64,000 bases of DNA from JBKQHQ01 sp052148715 (GCA_052148715.1 JBKQHQ010000072.1:1-64000); one strand, 5' to 3'. Counted from the first letter of the stretch, positions 1-9,028 are shown. Translations and numbers: made by a program. Notes: a model not told the origin generated them from the letters alone.

Positions 1-2
1 AC

Positions 3-413
3 ATCAAGCGCACGCTGCAAGGCCTTCCGGGCAAGGCGCTACTGTTCCTCGACACCTGCCACGCCGGGCAGGCGATGGCGAGCGGGACCCGGCGCGGCAC
101 GGTGGATGTGAACGCGCTGGTCAACGAACTGTCGGCGGCGGAGAACGGCGTCATCGCCTTTGCCTCCTCGACCGGACGCGAGGTCTCGATGGAGCGCGAC
201 GATTGGAAGAACGGGGCCTTCACCAAGGCGCTCGTGGAGGGGCTGGTGGAGGGCCGCGCCGATCTCCTGCACAAGGGCACGATCACGCTGGCGGAGCTCG
301 ATGCCTTCGTGGTGAACCGGGTGAAGGAGCTGACCGGCGGCACCCAGCATCCGGTGATGACGCGACCGCCGACGGTGCCCGACTTCGCCATTGCGCTCGT
401 ACGCACGCCGTAG
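3..413 (+). CDS. Caspase-like (C14 family) peptidase, C-terminal part
   Basis: The gene enters from the left edge; 136 C-terminal residues are visible and the stop is TAG. The segment LLFLDTCHAG carries the D-x-C-H-x-G signature around the nucleophilic cysteine of caspase and metacaspase-like proteases (Cys codon at 57-59). The fold continues through a GVIAFASSTG strand and a GAFTKALVEGL helix, as in the p20/p10-like core of bacterial caspase homologues. The catalytic histidine and any N-terminal or effector domains lie outside the window, so full architecture and substrate are unknown. Bacterial members often cleave regulatory partners or act in stress or defence responses, but nothing here shows that role. 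The neighbour on the opposite strand is convergent and of unknown function. Confidence 0.85.
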   Translation: MKRTLQGLPGKALLFLDTCHAGQAMASGTRRGTVDVNALVNELSAAENGVIAFASSTGREVSMERDDWKNGAFTKALVEGLVEGRADLLHKGTITLAELDAFVVNRVKELTGGTQHPVMTRPPTVPDFAIALVRTP

Positions 414-425
414 CGCCGTTCATGG

Positions 426-866
426 TCATCGCCCGATCCTGGTCGGCTCGTCGACCTCCTCGGCCTCGCCGGTCTCCCCGTGCACTTCCTCGCGAATGAC
501 CTTCTCGGTGATCTCGGATAGGTAGGCCACCAAGGCGGCACTCAGCTCCTGAAATTCCGGCCACAAGACCTGCTCGACGAAGCTCCTGGGCGCATCGATC
601 ATGATCGTTTGACGGTGCATCCGCCGATGGCGGTAGGGCCGCAGGCCATAGCGCCGGCATAACGCAATGAACAGCTGCCGCGACCAGACATCCGTAATCG
701 AGAACTTCATCTCGATGGAGCTTTCCCTGCCTGCGGTTTGGCCGAGACGCTCGCGGATACGTTCGGCAGCCGCGCCCGCGGCCGCTTTCTCGCCGGCCGT
801 TGCCGCGCCGGCAAACAAGGCTTCGATCTTACGCAGCTTCTCGCGAAGGATGTGCTCGGGTGTCAT
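426..866 (-). CDS. DUF2786-like protein of unknown function
   Basis: This is a 146-residue soluble protein. The first 45 residues form an alanine-rich helical segment (LREKLRKIEALFAGA, then EKAAAGAAAERIRERLG) that resembles the N-terminal repeat of DUF2786/DUF7168 proteins, often found in phage-related and accessory loci. The middle is basic and aromatic (RRYGLRPYRHRRMHRQT) and the end is acidic. The ATG at 866 is chosen because GGTGAG lies about 9 bases upstream; an in-frame GTG at 878 is the alternative. It converges on the caspase-like gene with a gap of 12 bases. Function is not known, and the DUF2786 assignment is by resemblance only. Confidence 0.65.
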   Translation of the reverse strand: MTPEHILREKLRKIEALFAGAATAGEKAAAGAAAERIRERLGQTAGRESSIEMKFSITDVWSRQLFIALCRRYGLRPYRHRRMHRQTIMIDAPRSFVEQVLWPEFQELSAALVAYLSEITEKVIREEVHGETGEAEEVDEPTRIGR

Positions 867-935
867 ATGATTGCTCACCGCCGCTGAAGCTCAGGCCGCG
901 ACAGCATGCGTCTGCAGGCAGGTCGGGGTCTCAAT

Positions 936-1478
936 CTAGCGCGGCGCCCTTCCGCAACGAGGATGCAGCCGGCCGCCGTCGGCCACCGCCAGCACCACGA
1001 CGATCTCGTCGGGCCGCGGCGCGCCGGGCATCGACACGCTAATGGTGTCGAAATGGTCGAAAGACCAGGAATCATCTTTGTGGCTGAGCGGTACGTCGAG
1101 CGTGGCGGCGCACGCCGCGACCTTCACGTTTGATGGAATGACGGCTTTCCCACCGCCCACGGCGGCCCGCATCGGCTTGCCCAGCATCGGATGAATACAA
1201 GCGCCGCCGTGCTCGAACTCACCGTCGACGCCCACGATCGCGCCCTTGCCATACGACACCGGACTTCGCCGCAGTAGGCCAACAAGGTCAGGCATCAGTT
1301 GCTCGCCGATCGTCCGGCCGGCCTCGAACAGCTCGGTCAAATCCTCGACGTAGTGGCCGGCAAACGGGTTGCCGATAACCGCGAGCGCCACCGCGCGAAC
1401 GATTGGATGGTCGGCGGTGCGGCCCATTTCCGAAGTGATGATGTCACGAACCAGCAACGTCTTGCGGATGTGCAGCAT
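936..1478 (-). CDS. Amino acid synthesis family protein (PF06684-like)
   Basis: The product has 180 residues and matches the 'amino acid synthesis' family, small proteins of about 190 residues frequent in catabolic clusters of proteobacteria. Recognisable parts are IRKTLLVRDIITSEMGR at the start, the glycine-rich VIGNPFAGHYVEDL segment, SYGKGAIVGVDGEFEHGGA, the GKPMRAAVGGGKAVIPS block and a C-terminal SMPGAPRPDEIVVVLAVADGG. The frame is open further upstream to 1643, but that stretch has no family resemblance, so the ATG at 1478 is preferred; GCGAGAATCTC precedes it as a weak ribosome site. The biochemical role of the family is not established despite its name. No operon partner is evident. 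Confidence 0.8.
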   Translation of the reverse strand: MLHIRKTLLVRDIITSEMGRTADHPIVRAVALAVIGNPFAGHYVEDLTELFEAGRTIGEQLMPDLVGLLRRSPVSYGKGAIVGVDGEFEHGGACIHPMLGKPMRAAVGGGKAVIPSNVKVAACAATLDVPLSHKDDSWSFDHFDTISVSMPGAPRPDEIVVVLAVADGGRLHPRCGRAPR

Positions 1479-1721
1479 GAGATTCTCGCGCGGTTGGCAT
1501 GCCTTTGGCGATGTTCCTCGCCAGCCTGCAGTCATGGGAGATGCTCGCGCGCGAGACAAGCCGAAATATCCGCCGGCCGCGTCGGTATTGCCGCGTGCAC
1601 CGCGGCCTCCGAACGCGGAGGCCCAGCCAATCCTCTGCCTCACCAGGGAATTTTGTTGACAAGAGTGTGAACAAGGTCACGCCGAAGCGGTATCCAGCTA
1701 GGTTAGGCTGCCCGCCGGCCG

Positions 1722-2087
1722 TCACGACGTGCGCGAGGGCGAATGATCGCGTCGGTCGTCCCACATCTCGTAGAGAGCCAATGCCAATAGCAGTGCACCA
1801 ACAACGATCGTATTCGCCTTGGCTGGTGGAGTCGTGACGCCCAACACCCATGGAGATACGATCAGCCATGCACCGAGGATGATGTTGATCCACTCCTCCC
1901 AGAGACGAAGGGTGTAAAACGTATAGAGCTCGCCAATAATCACCAGGAATCCGACCACTACGAGATTTTCCGTCGCCAGCGGATCATTGAACTGCAGCAC
2001 CGACGACGAAGCGCATAGCCATATCCCGAGCAACAGGGTCGTCCAATCTTCCCATCCCTTTGGAGGAGAAAACGTTCCGATAGCCAT
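1722..2087 (-). CDS. SPW repeat-containing integral membrane protein
   Basis: This 121-residue protein has four predicted hydrophobic helices arranged as two similar halves. Each half has a tryptophan-rich motif: KGWEDWTTLLLGIWLCASS near residue 10 and RLWEEWINIILGAWLIVSPW near residue 60. This is the SPW repeat pattern (PF03779), a family of small bacterial membrane proteins of unknown function. The start at 2087 follows a strong Shine-Dalgarno (GAGGAGGAAGAGG); the open frame reaches 2126 but without support. It lies downstream of glgA's end on the same strand, separated by the AT-rich stretch around 2110-2180 that probably carries its promoter. Confidence 0.85.
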   Translation of the reverse strand: MAIGTFSPPKGWEDWTTLLLGIWLCASSSVLQFNDPLATENLVVVGFLVIIGELYTFYTLRLWEEWINIILGAWLIVSPWVLGVTTPPAKANTIVVGALLLALALYEMWDDRRDHSPSRTS

Positions 2088-2183
2088 CCTCTTCCTCCTC
2101 GCATACCCGTGGACCGTAATGAGCATACCCGCATTTTATGATATTATATTGCTCAAGTATCGGCTTATCCCCTTTGACTCGCA

Positions 2184-3722
2184 TCAAAGACTGACCCGAG
2201 CGGCCTCAGTCAATTCGGGCGTGGGAGACAGCGTCATGGGGTCTGGCTCGCGCGGGGAAATGTCCCCCCCATCCGGGCGAGCGAGCTCGCGGTAGAGGTC
2301 CGTATATCGACCGGCCGCCCCATTCCAACTGAACTCCTGGCTAATGGCAATACGCTGCAGCTTGCGCCAGACCAGCGGCTGCTCGTGCAGCGACAGCGCG
2401 CGGCCAAGGCAATCCAACATCGCGCGAGCGCTGGCGTCCTGGAAGCCAAAGCCGTTCGCTGCTTCCCTGCGAATGCTCTGCTCATCCGCATCAACGATCG
2501 TGTCCAACAGCCCGCCGACATGCCGTACGACGGGAAGCGTGCCGTAACGCAGGGCATACAAGGGGGTCAGGCCACAGGGCTCGAAGCGAGACGGATGCAG
2601 CAGCACGTCGCCGCCAGCGTAGAAGCGATGCGCAAGCGCTTCCTCATACCCGATCCGCGCGCTCATGCGCCCCGGATAACCGCGCGCCGCGTCGCGCAGT
2701 CGAGTCTCCAGGATGGAGTCGCCCTGCCCGAGCAATGCGAGTTGGACGTCCTGTTCCAGCAACTCGGGGAGCGCATCCAACAGGATGTCACCCATCTTCT
2801 GGTGCGTAATCCGGCTGATCCAAACGACAAGTGGGATATCGGGCTCGACCGCGAGACCGAGCTCGCGCTGCAGTTCCGCTTTGCAGAGGCGTTTGCCCGA
2901 AAGGTCGTCGGCTCGATAGTTCGCGGCCAGATGGACATCGCGCGCCGGATCCCAGATGTGATAGTCCACGCCGTTGAGAATCCCGCTCAACTGCGCGGCC
3001 CGGTTACGCAATAGACCGTCGAGGCCGCAACCGTGCTCCGGGGTCAAAATTTCGCGGGCATAGGACGGGCTAACCGTCGTCAAACGATCGCTGAACTGGA
3101 TGCCCGCCTTGAGAAAGGAGATCTGCCCGTGGAATTCGATCCCCTCGGGTGTGAAGAGCCCGGGGGGCAGGTCAAGGTCCGGCAACAGCGAGCTCGGGAA
3201 CAGCCCTTGATAGGCCAGATTGTGGATGGTGAATAGGGTGGCCGGCCGCTCCTCGCCCGACGCGGCGAGCTGCACCGGCAACAGCCCGGCGTGCCAATCA
3301 TTCGCGTGCACGACGTCCGCACGCCAGCCGGGCAGCAAGCCGCCAAGGGCAAGCCTTGCCGCCACCGCGCTGAAATGCGCGAACCGCGCCGCGTTGTCCG
3401 GCCAGTCGGAGCCATGCTCGTCCTGGTACGGAGTACCCGGCCGGTCGTAGAGCGCCGGACAGTCGACCAACCAGACCGGAAGGCGGCTGTCAGGCATGCG
3501 CGCCTCGATAAGCCGGGTGGTGAGGTCTCGATCCCCTGCCGTGAACTCGATCGCGACGCGGCTGTTCGAAGCGCGCGCCAGGGCTTGCGGATAGCCCGGC
3601 ATGATGAGGTGAATATCGACACCGAGATCGAACAAAGCACGCGGCAATGCCCCGCTTACGTCGGCAAGGCCGCCGGTCTTTGCTAACGGATAGATCTCCG
3701 AGGAGGCGAAAAGAACGCGCAT
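2184..3722 (-). CDS. glgA: Glycogen synthase (ADP-glucose type, GT5)
   Basis: The 512-residue product transfers glucose from ADP-glucose to the non-reducing end of alpha-1,4-glucan. It begins MRVLFASSEIYPLAKTGGLA, with the K-x-G-G motif that binds the ADP-glucose phosphates. The GT5 N-terminal Rossmann domain continues through VVHANDWHAGLLP and LFTIHNLAYQGLF; the GT-B C-terminal domain holds PLVVWISRITHQKMGD and the acidic donor-site motif SRFEPCGLTPLYALRYGT. The frame stays open to 4103, but that extension overlaps the gene on the other strand and has no family match, so 3722 is chosen. A 25-30 residue tail extends beyond the usual end. No glgB, glgC or glgP is adjacent, so the gene is separated from the usual glycogen operon. 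Confidence 0.95.
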   Translation of the reverse strand: MRVLFASSEIYPLAKTGGLADVSGALPRALFDLGVDIHLIMPGYPQALARASNSRVAIEFTAGDRDLTTRLIEARMPDSRLPVWLVDCPALYDRPGTPYQDEHGSDWPDNAARFAHFSAVAARLALGGLLPGWRADVVHANDWHAGLLPVQLAASGEERPATLFTIHNLAYQGLFPSSLLPDLDLPPGLFTPEGIEFHGQISFLKAGIQFSDRLTTVSPSYAREILTPEHGCGLDGLLRNRAAQLSGILNGVDYHIWDPARDVHLAANYRADDLSGKRLCKAELQRELGLAVEPDIPLVVWISRITHQKMGDILLDALPELLEQDVQLALLGQGDSILETRLRDAARGYPGRMSARIGYEEALAHRFYAGGDVLLHPSRFEPCGLTPLYALRYGTLPVVRHVGGLLDTIVDADEQSIRREAANGFGFQDASARAMLDCLGRALSLHEQPLVWRKLQRIAISQEFSWNGAAGRYTDLYRELARPDGGDISPREPDPMTLSPTPELTEAARVSL

Positions 3723-3957
3723 GAGCGCACCGGTGGGTAAGGTGACATAAAAGCGCTTATATGTGACAGGTCCAAGAACACGATCTCCCGACCCGGCGCC
3801 TTGACCTGCATCAAACACGACCACGTCGGCGGATGGGCCGGCTTTCCCTACGAAGGCGGCAAGGCTGCCTGGACCGGGCAGGATTGGGTAGACGGTCCGC
3901 CCCCCCCTCGAATAGATTCGAGCCGCTGTTGTCGCCGAGTCCGAAGGGGCGCGTGTC

Positions 3958-4458
3958 ATGATTTTGGGTATGTCGACGTCCACGTTCACTGCGGTCCACG
4001 TCATTTTGAGTCTGATCGGGATCGTCACCGGGCTCATCGTGCTGTTCGGCATGCTCGGGGGCAAAAGACTCGACGGCCTGACGGCGATTTTTCTCGCCAC
4101 CACGGTCTTGACGAGCGTGACCGGGTTCCTCTTTCACTCCGCGAGCTTTGGGCCGCCGCATGTGGTCGGCGTGATATCGCTTGTCGTGCTGGCGGTCGCG
4201 ATCCTCGCGCTCTATGCCTATCACCTCGCGGGCGCTTGGCGCTGGGTCTACGTCGTCAGCGCCGTTCTGGCGCTCTATTTCAATGTCTTCGTCGGGGTCG
4301 TCCAAGCCTTCCAAAAGCTGCCCGCGCTGTCGGCGCTGGCCCCGACCCAATCCGAGCCGCCGTTCCTGGTCGCGCAGCTCGTCGTGCTGGCAGTGTTCGT
4401 TCTGCTCGGCATTGTGGCGGTGAAGAGCTTCCACCCGGACGCGAAAGCGCTCGCCTAG
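3958..4458 (+). CDS. Small integral membrane protein, unknown function
   Basis: The product has 166 residues and four strong transmembrane segments: roughly residues 10-32, 42-60, 66-105 (probably two short passes) and 135-155. The C-terminus is short and charged. No catalytic or binding motif is visible beyond scattered histidines (HSAS, PPHVVG, AYHLAGAW), which might bind a cofactor, but this is speculative. The ATG at 3958 has AAGGGGC about 8 bases upstream; a second ATG five codons later is possible. It is divergent from glgA, and the 235-base gap between them should hold both promoters. No confident family name can be given. Confidence 0.75.
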   Translation: MILGMSTSTFTAVHVILSLIGIVTGLIVLFGMLGGKRLDGLTAIFLATTVLTSVTGFLFHSASFGPPHVVGVISLVVLAVAILALYAYHLAGAWRWVYVVSAVLALYFNVFVGVVQAFQKLPALSALAPTQSEPPFLVAQLVVLAVFVLLGIVAVKSFHPDAKALA

Positions 4459-4648
4459 AGGTCCTCGCCAATGCCGGTAGCGGCCAGTGTCGCCGGCGAT
4501 GCTGCCCTATCGCCTCGCGATGCCGCGTTGTGGGATTACGGGGAAACTCAATGGAACCAAGGCGTAACCCTTGATCGCCAGTGCCGGGGTGGACACACTA
4601 GACGGGCGAAAGCGCTGCCGGGCTCACGGCGACATTCGGAGTTGATCA

Positions 4649-5614
4649 ATGCCAAGCGGCCGGCGACGCAGAATTGCCTGGGGTGCTCTCGCCCTTGTCG
4701 CGGTCATATCCTTCAGCGCCGCGTCGCAGTCGCAACCCGTGCAGATCCTGCAACTGGGCCTCCAACTCGTCGCGGCCATAACGAGCGCGGTCGATGGGGG
4801 TGACGCGGTCCGCTGGAAGAAGGAGACGACCGCCAAGCTCGATACCCTGATCAACCTGACGCCCAAGATGATCGACGATCTGAAGCAGCTGCGGATCGAT
4901 GTCAGCAAGACGGTAGCCACGAGCTTTTCCGCGTTCGTCGAGAACATGCTCAAGGCTGACGTCAAGCAATTCGAGGTAAACCTGGCCGAGCTGAAAGAGT
5001 ACCAGCAGCAAAACGAAGACTCGCGTACGCGCATCAACCAGCTGACGCACAACATCGAGCGCGACGTCTACACATCGGCCGAGTATGGGCCTGCCGTGTA
5101 CCAGACCACGTTCACCGCCGTCGTGATCTTGCGCGCGGTCTATAAGTTCACCAACGTTCCGCGCGCGCACCAAACCGCGTTTTTTGCAACCATGGCGGAC
5201 AAGTACACCGACTGGCTGAAGCCGGTCGAAGGCAACCCGGCCTACGTCAAGAACGAAGAGCAGGGCAAGCGCGAGCAGGCCCAGTCATCGATCAGCCATA
5301 TTGTCGGCCCCGGCTCGCTGGACTTCACCGACTGGGGCTGCGTCTGGACGACGGTGGCCATATCGGGTGATCCGAAAAACGGCTTCCAGACGACCGCAAA
5401 ATGGAACTCGACATGCGGTCTCAAGCTAAGAGTCCTCGAGAGTCGCTCGATCGCCGAGCGGCACAGGAACGAAATACAGAAGCAGCTCGACGATGCCCGA
5501 GCCGAATTCCTCATGCGCGACCGCAACGTCGCAAATATCGACGAAGTGATCCAACAGATCACGCGCTACCGCAACGCGCTCCGCGAGGCCGCGCAAGGCC
5601 GGCCGCTGAGCTAA
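4649..5614 (+). CDS. Secreted coiled-coil protein of unknown function
   Basis: The protein has 321 residues. An N-terminal basic region followed by IAWGALALVAVISFSAASQS looks like a Sec signal peptide, so the mature protein is probably periplasmic. Residues about 55-140 and 270-320 are rich in charged and hydrophobic residues with heptad-like spacing, suggesting helical bundles or coiled coils. Two cysteines in the middle (DWGCVWTTV and WNSTCGLKL) could form a disulfide. The start is supported by CGGAG 8 bases upstream. It stands alone between a membrane protein and a Bug receptor on the same strand, with gaps of about 190 and 250 bases. I do not recognise the family. Confidence 0.7.
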   Translation: MPSGRRRRIAWGALALVAVISFSAASQSQPVQILQLGLQLVAAITSAVDGGDAVRWKKETTAKLDTLINLTPKMIDDLKQLRIDVSKTVATSFSAFVENMLKADVKQFEVNLAELKEYQQQNEDSRTRINQLTHNIERDVYTSAEYGPAVYQTTFTAVVILRAVYKFTNVPRAHQTAFFATMADKYTDWLKPVEGNPAYVKNEEQGKREQAQSSISHIVGPGSLDFTDWGCVWTTVAISGDPKNGFQTTAKWNSTCGLKLRVLESRSIAERHRNEIQKQLDDARAEFLMRDRNVANIDEVIQQITRYRNALREAAQGRPLS

Positions 5615-5868
5615 GGCCGATCTCGCTCGAATCGACCACAGCATCAGCGTCGGGCGGGCAAAGGCGGCCCCAAGGTTTCCATTGATACACCGCGCTCGGT
5701 CCTCCGTGCCCACTCGGTTTGCCAAGGCATATGCGGTAACGTCTGATCGCGCGGGCGCGGCGGCACGAACACCGTGCCAACGGCCGAAACTCTCGGCCCC
5801 GATCTCATTGGAATGTCGCTAGTGTTATGGCTTTGGTTGATCGGGCGTCGCGGAGCTTGCCGAAAAGA

Positions 5869-6846
5869 ATGCGAACCACACGACGATGCGCCTCAATGGC
5901 GCTGATCGCCGCTTGCGTCGCCGCTACAGGGGCGGTGCGGGCGCAGAACGCCTATCCGTCGCAGCTCGTGAAGGTCGTTGTTCCGGCGACCTCCGGCTCC
6001 ACAACCGATATCTTGGCGCGAATTCTTGCCGACGCGCTTGCGCAGAAATGGAGCAAGCCGGTCGTGGTCGAAAACATCCCCGGCGGAGCGATGAATGTCG
6101 GCGCCGAGCGGGTCGCGCGCGCGGCCGGCGACGGCTACACGCTCTTCGTGGCCCCGCCCTCGCCGCTGACGATCAATCAGCTTCTCTACCACGATCTCGC
6201 ATACGATCCGGAGAAGTTCGTTCCCATCACGCTGCTCGCCAAGGTGCCCAATGTCCTCGTCGCCCGCAGGGATTTGGCGGCAAAGTCCGTTCCTGAGCTC
6301 ATTGCTTACGCCACGGCCAATCCGGGGAAGCTCACCTATGCGTCGCAAGGCGTCGGATCGACGGCGCATCTGTCGGCGAGCCAGTTCGAGGTCGAGGCCG
6401 GAATCCAGATGGTGCACGTGCCCTATCGCGGCGCGATGCCGGCCCTCAACGACATCATCGCCGGACATGTCGATTTGTTCTTCGACACGGCGACGACCTC
6501 AGTCCCCCTCTTTCAGAGCAGTCAGATCAAGATTCTGGCGGTTGCGGGTGCGCAACGCGCGCAAGCTTTGCCCGATGTGCCGACGATGCAGGAAGCCGGC
6601 CTGCCGGGCTTCCGCTCGATCACCTGGTTCGGCCTCGTCGCGCCGCCGGGCGTGCCGTCGCGGCTGATCGCACGCATCAACCGCGACGCGGTCGAGGTCC
6701 TCACCAGCAAGAGCGTGAGCGACAAGCTGCGCGCGCTTCGCCTCGAGCCGGGCGCAACCACGCCGGAGGAAACCGCCGATTTCTTTGCCGCGGAGACGAA
6801 GTTGTGGGCCAAGGTGATCAAGGAAGCGAATATCACGGCGCCATGA
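5869..6846 (+). CDS. Bug-family (tripartite tricarboxylate transporter) substrate-binding protein
   Basis: The product has 325 residues and is a periplasmic solute receptor of the TctC/Bug family. After a Sec signal ending GAVRAQ come hallmark blocks: YPSQLVKVVVPATSGSTTD (usually vPfpaGGxxD), KPVVVENIPGGAMNVGA, AAGDGYTLFVAPPSP, GKLTYASQGVGSTAHL, the conserved VPYRGAMPALNDIIAGHVD, and the C-terminal LPDVPTMQEAGLPGF. Ligands of this family are mostly carboxylates; the specific one cannot be read. In-frame ATG codons also exist at 5827 and 5896; 5869 gives the best-shaped signal peptide, but none has a strong ribosome site. There is no tctA or tctB nearby, which is common for orphan Bug receptors. 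Confidence 0.9.
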   Translation: MRTTRRCASMALIAACVAATGAVRAQNAYPSQLVKVVVPATSGSTTDILARILADALAQKWSKPVVVENIPGGAMNVGAERVARAAGDGYTLFVAPPSPLTINQLLYHDLAYDPEKFVPITLLAKVPNVLVARRDLAAKSVPELIAYATANPGKLTYASQGVGSTAHLSASQFEVEAGIQMVHVPYRGAMPALNDIIAGHVDLFFDTATTSVPLFQSSQIKILAVAGAQRAQALPDVPTMQEAGLPGFRSITWFGLVAPPGVPSRLIARINRDAVEVLTSKSVSDKLRALRLEPGATTPEETADFFAAETKLWAKVIKEANITAP

Positions 6847-6891
6847 CGGGAGTCGGCCTGGCAAGTCAGCGCGAAAGCAAATGCCCCGCAG

Positions 6892-8376
6892 CTAGGGCAC
6901 GAACAGATTGGCGCAGTGTCCGGGCTCGCGGGGCGTCGCCGCAATGGCGCCGCCGCGCGCGATGCACTGGTCCGGCGGCAGCTCGGAACGGTTCTCCACA
7001 TGGTCCACCAGCAGCTCAAACGCGCGCTGCGCATGCGGCTGAATAAGCTCGAGCTGCGGCAGCACGTCTTTGTACGCCTCGATGTGGTTGCCGTTCTGCA
7101 CCTCGTAAAGACGGTAGGCCGGACCACGCGGGCGCCGGTCATCGTTACGCCCCTCGCCCGCCGTCCATGCGGCGGCCACGCTGCGCGCGTAAGCGCGGGC
7201 GTGATCATTGATGGGCAGCAGCGCGTCCATCGTTCCGGCAACGGTGATCAGGGGCCGGCGGATGGCGCCGCTCGTCGTGATCGCGGCAACGTTGGCGCCC
7301 ACGTCGGACACCGACATTCGGGCGATGTAATTGTAGGTTCCGATCCCCGATCCGTAGGTGTTGTAGGTCGGGTCGAGCCGCTTCTGCCATTGGCAGAGCG
7401 TAACCTCCCAGAACTGGCTGTAGTTGAGCGCCCATAGCGAATTGGACCCGGCCACGAGGTCCGGCGGATAGCCGGCCGCGATGATATTCTTGGCGGCGTC
7501 GCTTTGCGGGTTCGACGCCGAGGCCAGGTAGTCCGGGAAATTGAGGATCGCCGCTGGAAGCGTGCTCAACAGGTTCGGCGCGACCGGATCGACGAACGTT
7601 CCCTCCCAGTCCACGCCGCCATCAAATAGCTCGGGCGCCGCCTCGACGGCCCGGCGCACCTGGTAGCCGCCATTCGATGTTCCGACCGCGTAGGTGTAGC
7701 GCGCCTCGCGGCCGTAGTGGGCGGACAGGGCGTGCCGGGCGAGACGCGCCGCCCTGATCATGAATTCGGTCCAACGCGTGAATAGACTAGCCGGGTCGTT
7801 ATCGTAGAAGTGCACGAAGATTTGCGAAGACGGATTGAGGCGACACCCCAACGGATCGGCGGCGCTCGCGACGAACAGATTGTAGGTGCCCTTGTTCTGG
7901 GAAACGTAAGCATAACCCTTCTGCAGGACAAAATCGCTCCAGACGAAATCTCCGTTGAACTCGCTGCGCGTCCCCGATGCGCCGGCGACGACGAGCTTGC
8001 CGTTCCAGTCATCCGGCAAGCGAAGCAGAAGCCGCGCCTCGCCGGCCGGATCATCAGCAATGCGGCCCTGCAGCTGGACACCGGGCACGGCCGTCGCGAT
8101 CGGCGTGCGGTTCGGCGCGCTCGGCGAGATGGTGTCGCGGTCCTTGCGCGGCGTGAAGGCGCCCGCGGGCAGCCCAGGCAGCGAGTTGTCCGCCGGCGTC
8201 GTTGCCGGATTGTTGGTCGTCAGATCCGCGCTGACGACGCAGGTGGCATCGACCACCCGATCGCCGAGCGCGCGCAACAGCCGATCGCAATCGGCCGCAG
8301 ATGCCGATGCGCTTGCTCCCAACGCGTCCAACAGGAGGAACGCTGCTACCGTGTATACGTGTTTCGTGAGCACCAT
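6892..8376 (-). CDS. Secreted tannase/feruloyl esterase-like alpha/beta hydrolase
   Basis: The 494-residue protein has a signal peptide (MVLTKHVYTVAAFLLLDALG, ending near ASA) and is likely periplasmic or secreted. It has the extended alpha/beta-hydrolase layout of the tannase/feruloyl esterase group: oxyanion-side strand DWNGKLVVAGASGTRSEF, nucleophile elbow YAVGTSNGGYQVRRA, acid motif VAGTMDALLP and catalytic His in VQNGNHIEAY, with a large lid between the nucleophile and acid. Several cysteines (ADCD, DATC, LGCRL, LCQWQ, DQCIAR, GHCANL) are consistent with an oxidised protein. The elbow G-T-S-N-G-G differs from the usual G-C-S-x-G-G of tannases, so a related subfamily such as a hydroxyalkanoate-oligomer hydrolase is possible. 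The frame is open to 8622; 8376 is chosen because the signal peptide starts there. Confidence 0.8.
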   Translation of the reverse strand: MVLTKHVYTVAAFLLLDALGASASASAADCDRLLRALGDRVVDATCVVSADLTTNNPATTPADNSLPGLPAGAFTPRKDRDTISPSAPNRTPIATAVPGVQLQGRIADDPAGEARLLLRLPDDWNGKLVVAGASGTRSEFNGDFVWSDFVLQKGYAYVSQNKGTYNLFVASAADPLGCRLNPSSQIFVHFYDNDPASLFTRWTEFMIRAARLARHALSAHYGREARYTYAVGTSNGGYQVRRAVEAAPELFDGGVDWEGTFVDPVAPNLLSTLPAAILNFPDYLASASNPQSDAAKNIIAAGYPPDLVAGSNSLWALNYSQFWEVTLCQWQKRLDPTYNTYGSGIGTYNYIARMSVSDVGANVAAITTSGAIRRPLITVAGTMDALLPINDHARAYARSVAAAWTAGEGRNDDRRPRGPAYRLYEVQNGNHIEAYKDVLPQLELIQPHAQRAFELLVDHVENRSELPPDQCIARGGAIAATPREPGHCANLFVP

Positions 8377-8492
8377 GACCGAGCTCGCCTCTGACCTGCC
8401 ACGTAAAACGCCTCGATGCCCGCCTGTCACAGTGTGCCCCGACGCAAGAGGCCAAGGCAAGGGTGCTGGCGTACGGTGGGCCTGCCGATATA

Positions 8493-8530
8493 TCGGCCGG
8501 CCGCGCTCTTTTCGGCCGGCCGCGCTCTTT
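8493..8530. repeat. Perfect tandem duplication of a 19-bp unit
   Basis: The 19-base unit TCGGCCGGCCGCGCTCTTT occurs twice head to tail, at 8493-8511 and 8512-8530, with no mismatch. It sits in the noncoding stretch upstream of the tannase-like gene and downstream of the small secreted protein gene. It may be a slippage duplication or a paired regulatory site; nothing distinguishes these from sequence alone. Confidence 0.9.
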
Positions 8531-8599
8531 AGTGCATGCCGGCGCCAATGGCCGCGGCTGGAAAAGCCAAGGAAGAGGCACCGGCGGCATCCCTCTGTG

Positions 8600-9028
8600 T
8601 CAAAAGCAGCTGTCCGGCACAAGTTCCGGTGCCGTCGAGCCGAGTTTAGGTGGGCAACTTTCCTGAAAATCTCCGCGCACCCCCTCGCGGCCCAGCAGCG
8701 AACCGGGCCCCCGCGATTTCGGCGTGCCGCGTGCGTTATCCGCCATTTCCAGACAGGTCAAAATCTCGACGTAGCTTGCCAGCCCCACCGAGGTTGCCGT
8801 TTGCAGGCAGGATGATCGGTCGGCCGGTGCATAGCGCGCCCATTCCAAGGCGAGCTGCAACTTCGCCTTCTGCTCGAGGGCAAGGCAGTTCTTCCGATCT
8901 TTCTCTTCCACGTCGCCGGCGCGCGCGGACGCCGTGCAGATTCGGTTCACATCCAATTCGGGGATACGATCGACCACCGGTGTAACCAAATAAGCTGCGC
9001 AAAGCAGCGCCGCGAACCGAATGAGCAT
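8600..9028 (-). CDS. Small secreted cysteine-containing protein, unknown function
   Basis: The product has 142 residues. The N-terminus MLIRFAALLCAAYLVTPVV is a signal peptide or membrane anchor. The mature part holds conserved-looking cysteines: NRICTASA, RKNCLALE, RSSCLQTA and EILTCLEMA. This spacing, with LALEWARYAPADRSSC and SYVEILTCLEM, matches a small conserved hypothetical family common in Bradyrhizobium-like genomes. The ATG at 9028 has TTGGAG about 8 bases upstream, so the longer frame reaching 9121 is not used. Function is unknown; a periplasmic role stabilised by disulfides is an inference. Confidence 0.75.
   Translation of the reverse strand: MLIRFAALLCAAYLVTPVVDRIPELDVNRICTASARAGDVEEKDRKNCLALEQKAKLQLALEWARYAPADRSSCLQTATSVGLASYVEILTCLEMADNARGTPKSRGPGSLLGREGVRGDFQESCPPKLGSTAPELVPDSCF

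Noticed and set aside
2184..4103. Extended 639-residue glycogen synthase start
   Set aside because: The first 127 residues have no family match and overlap a gene on the other strand; GlgA begins at 3722.
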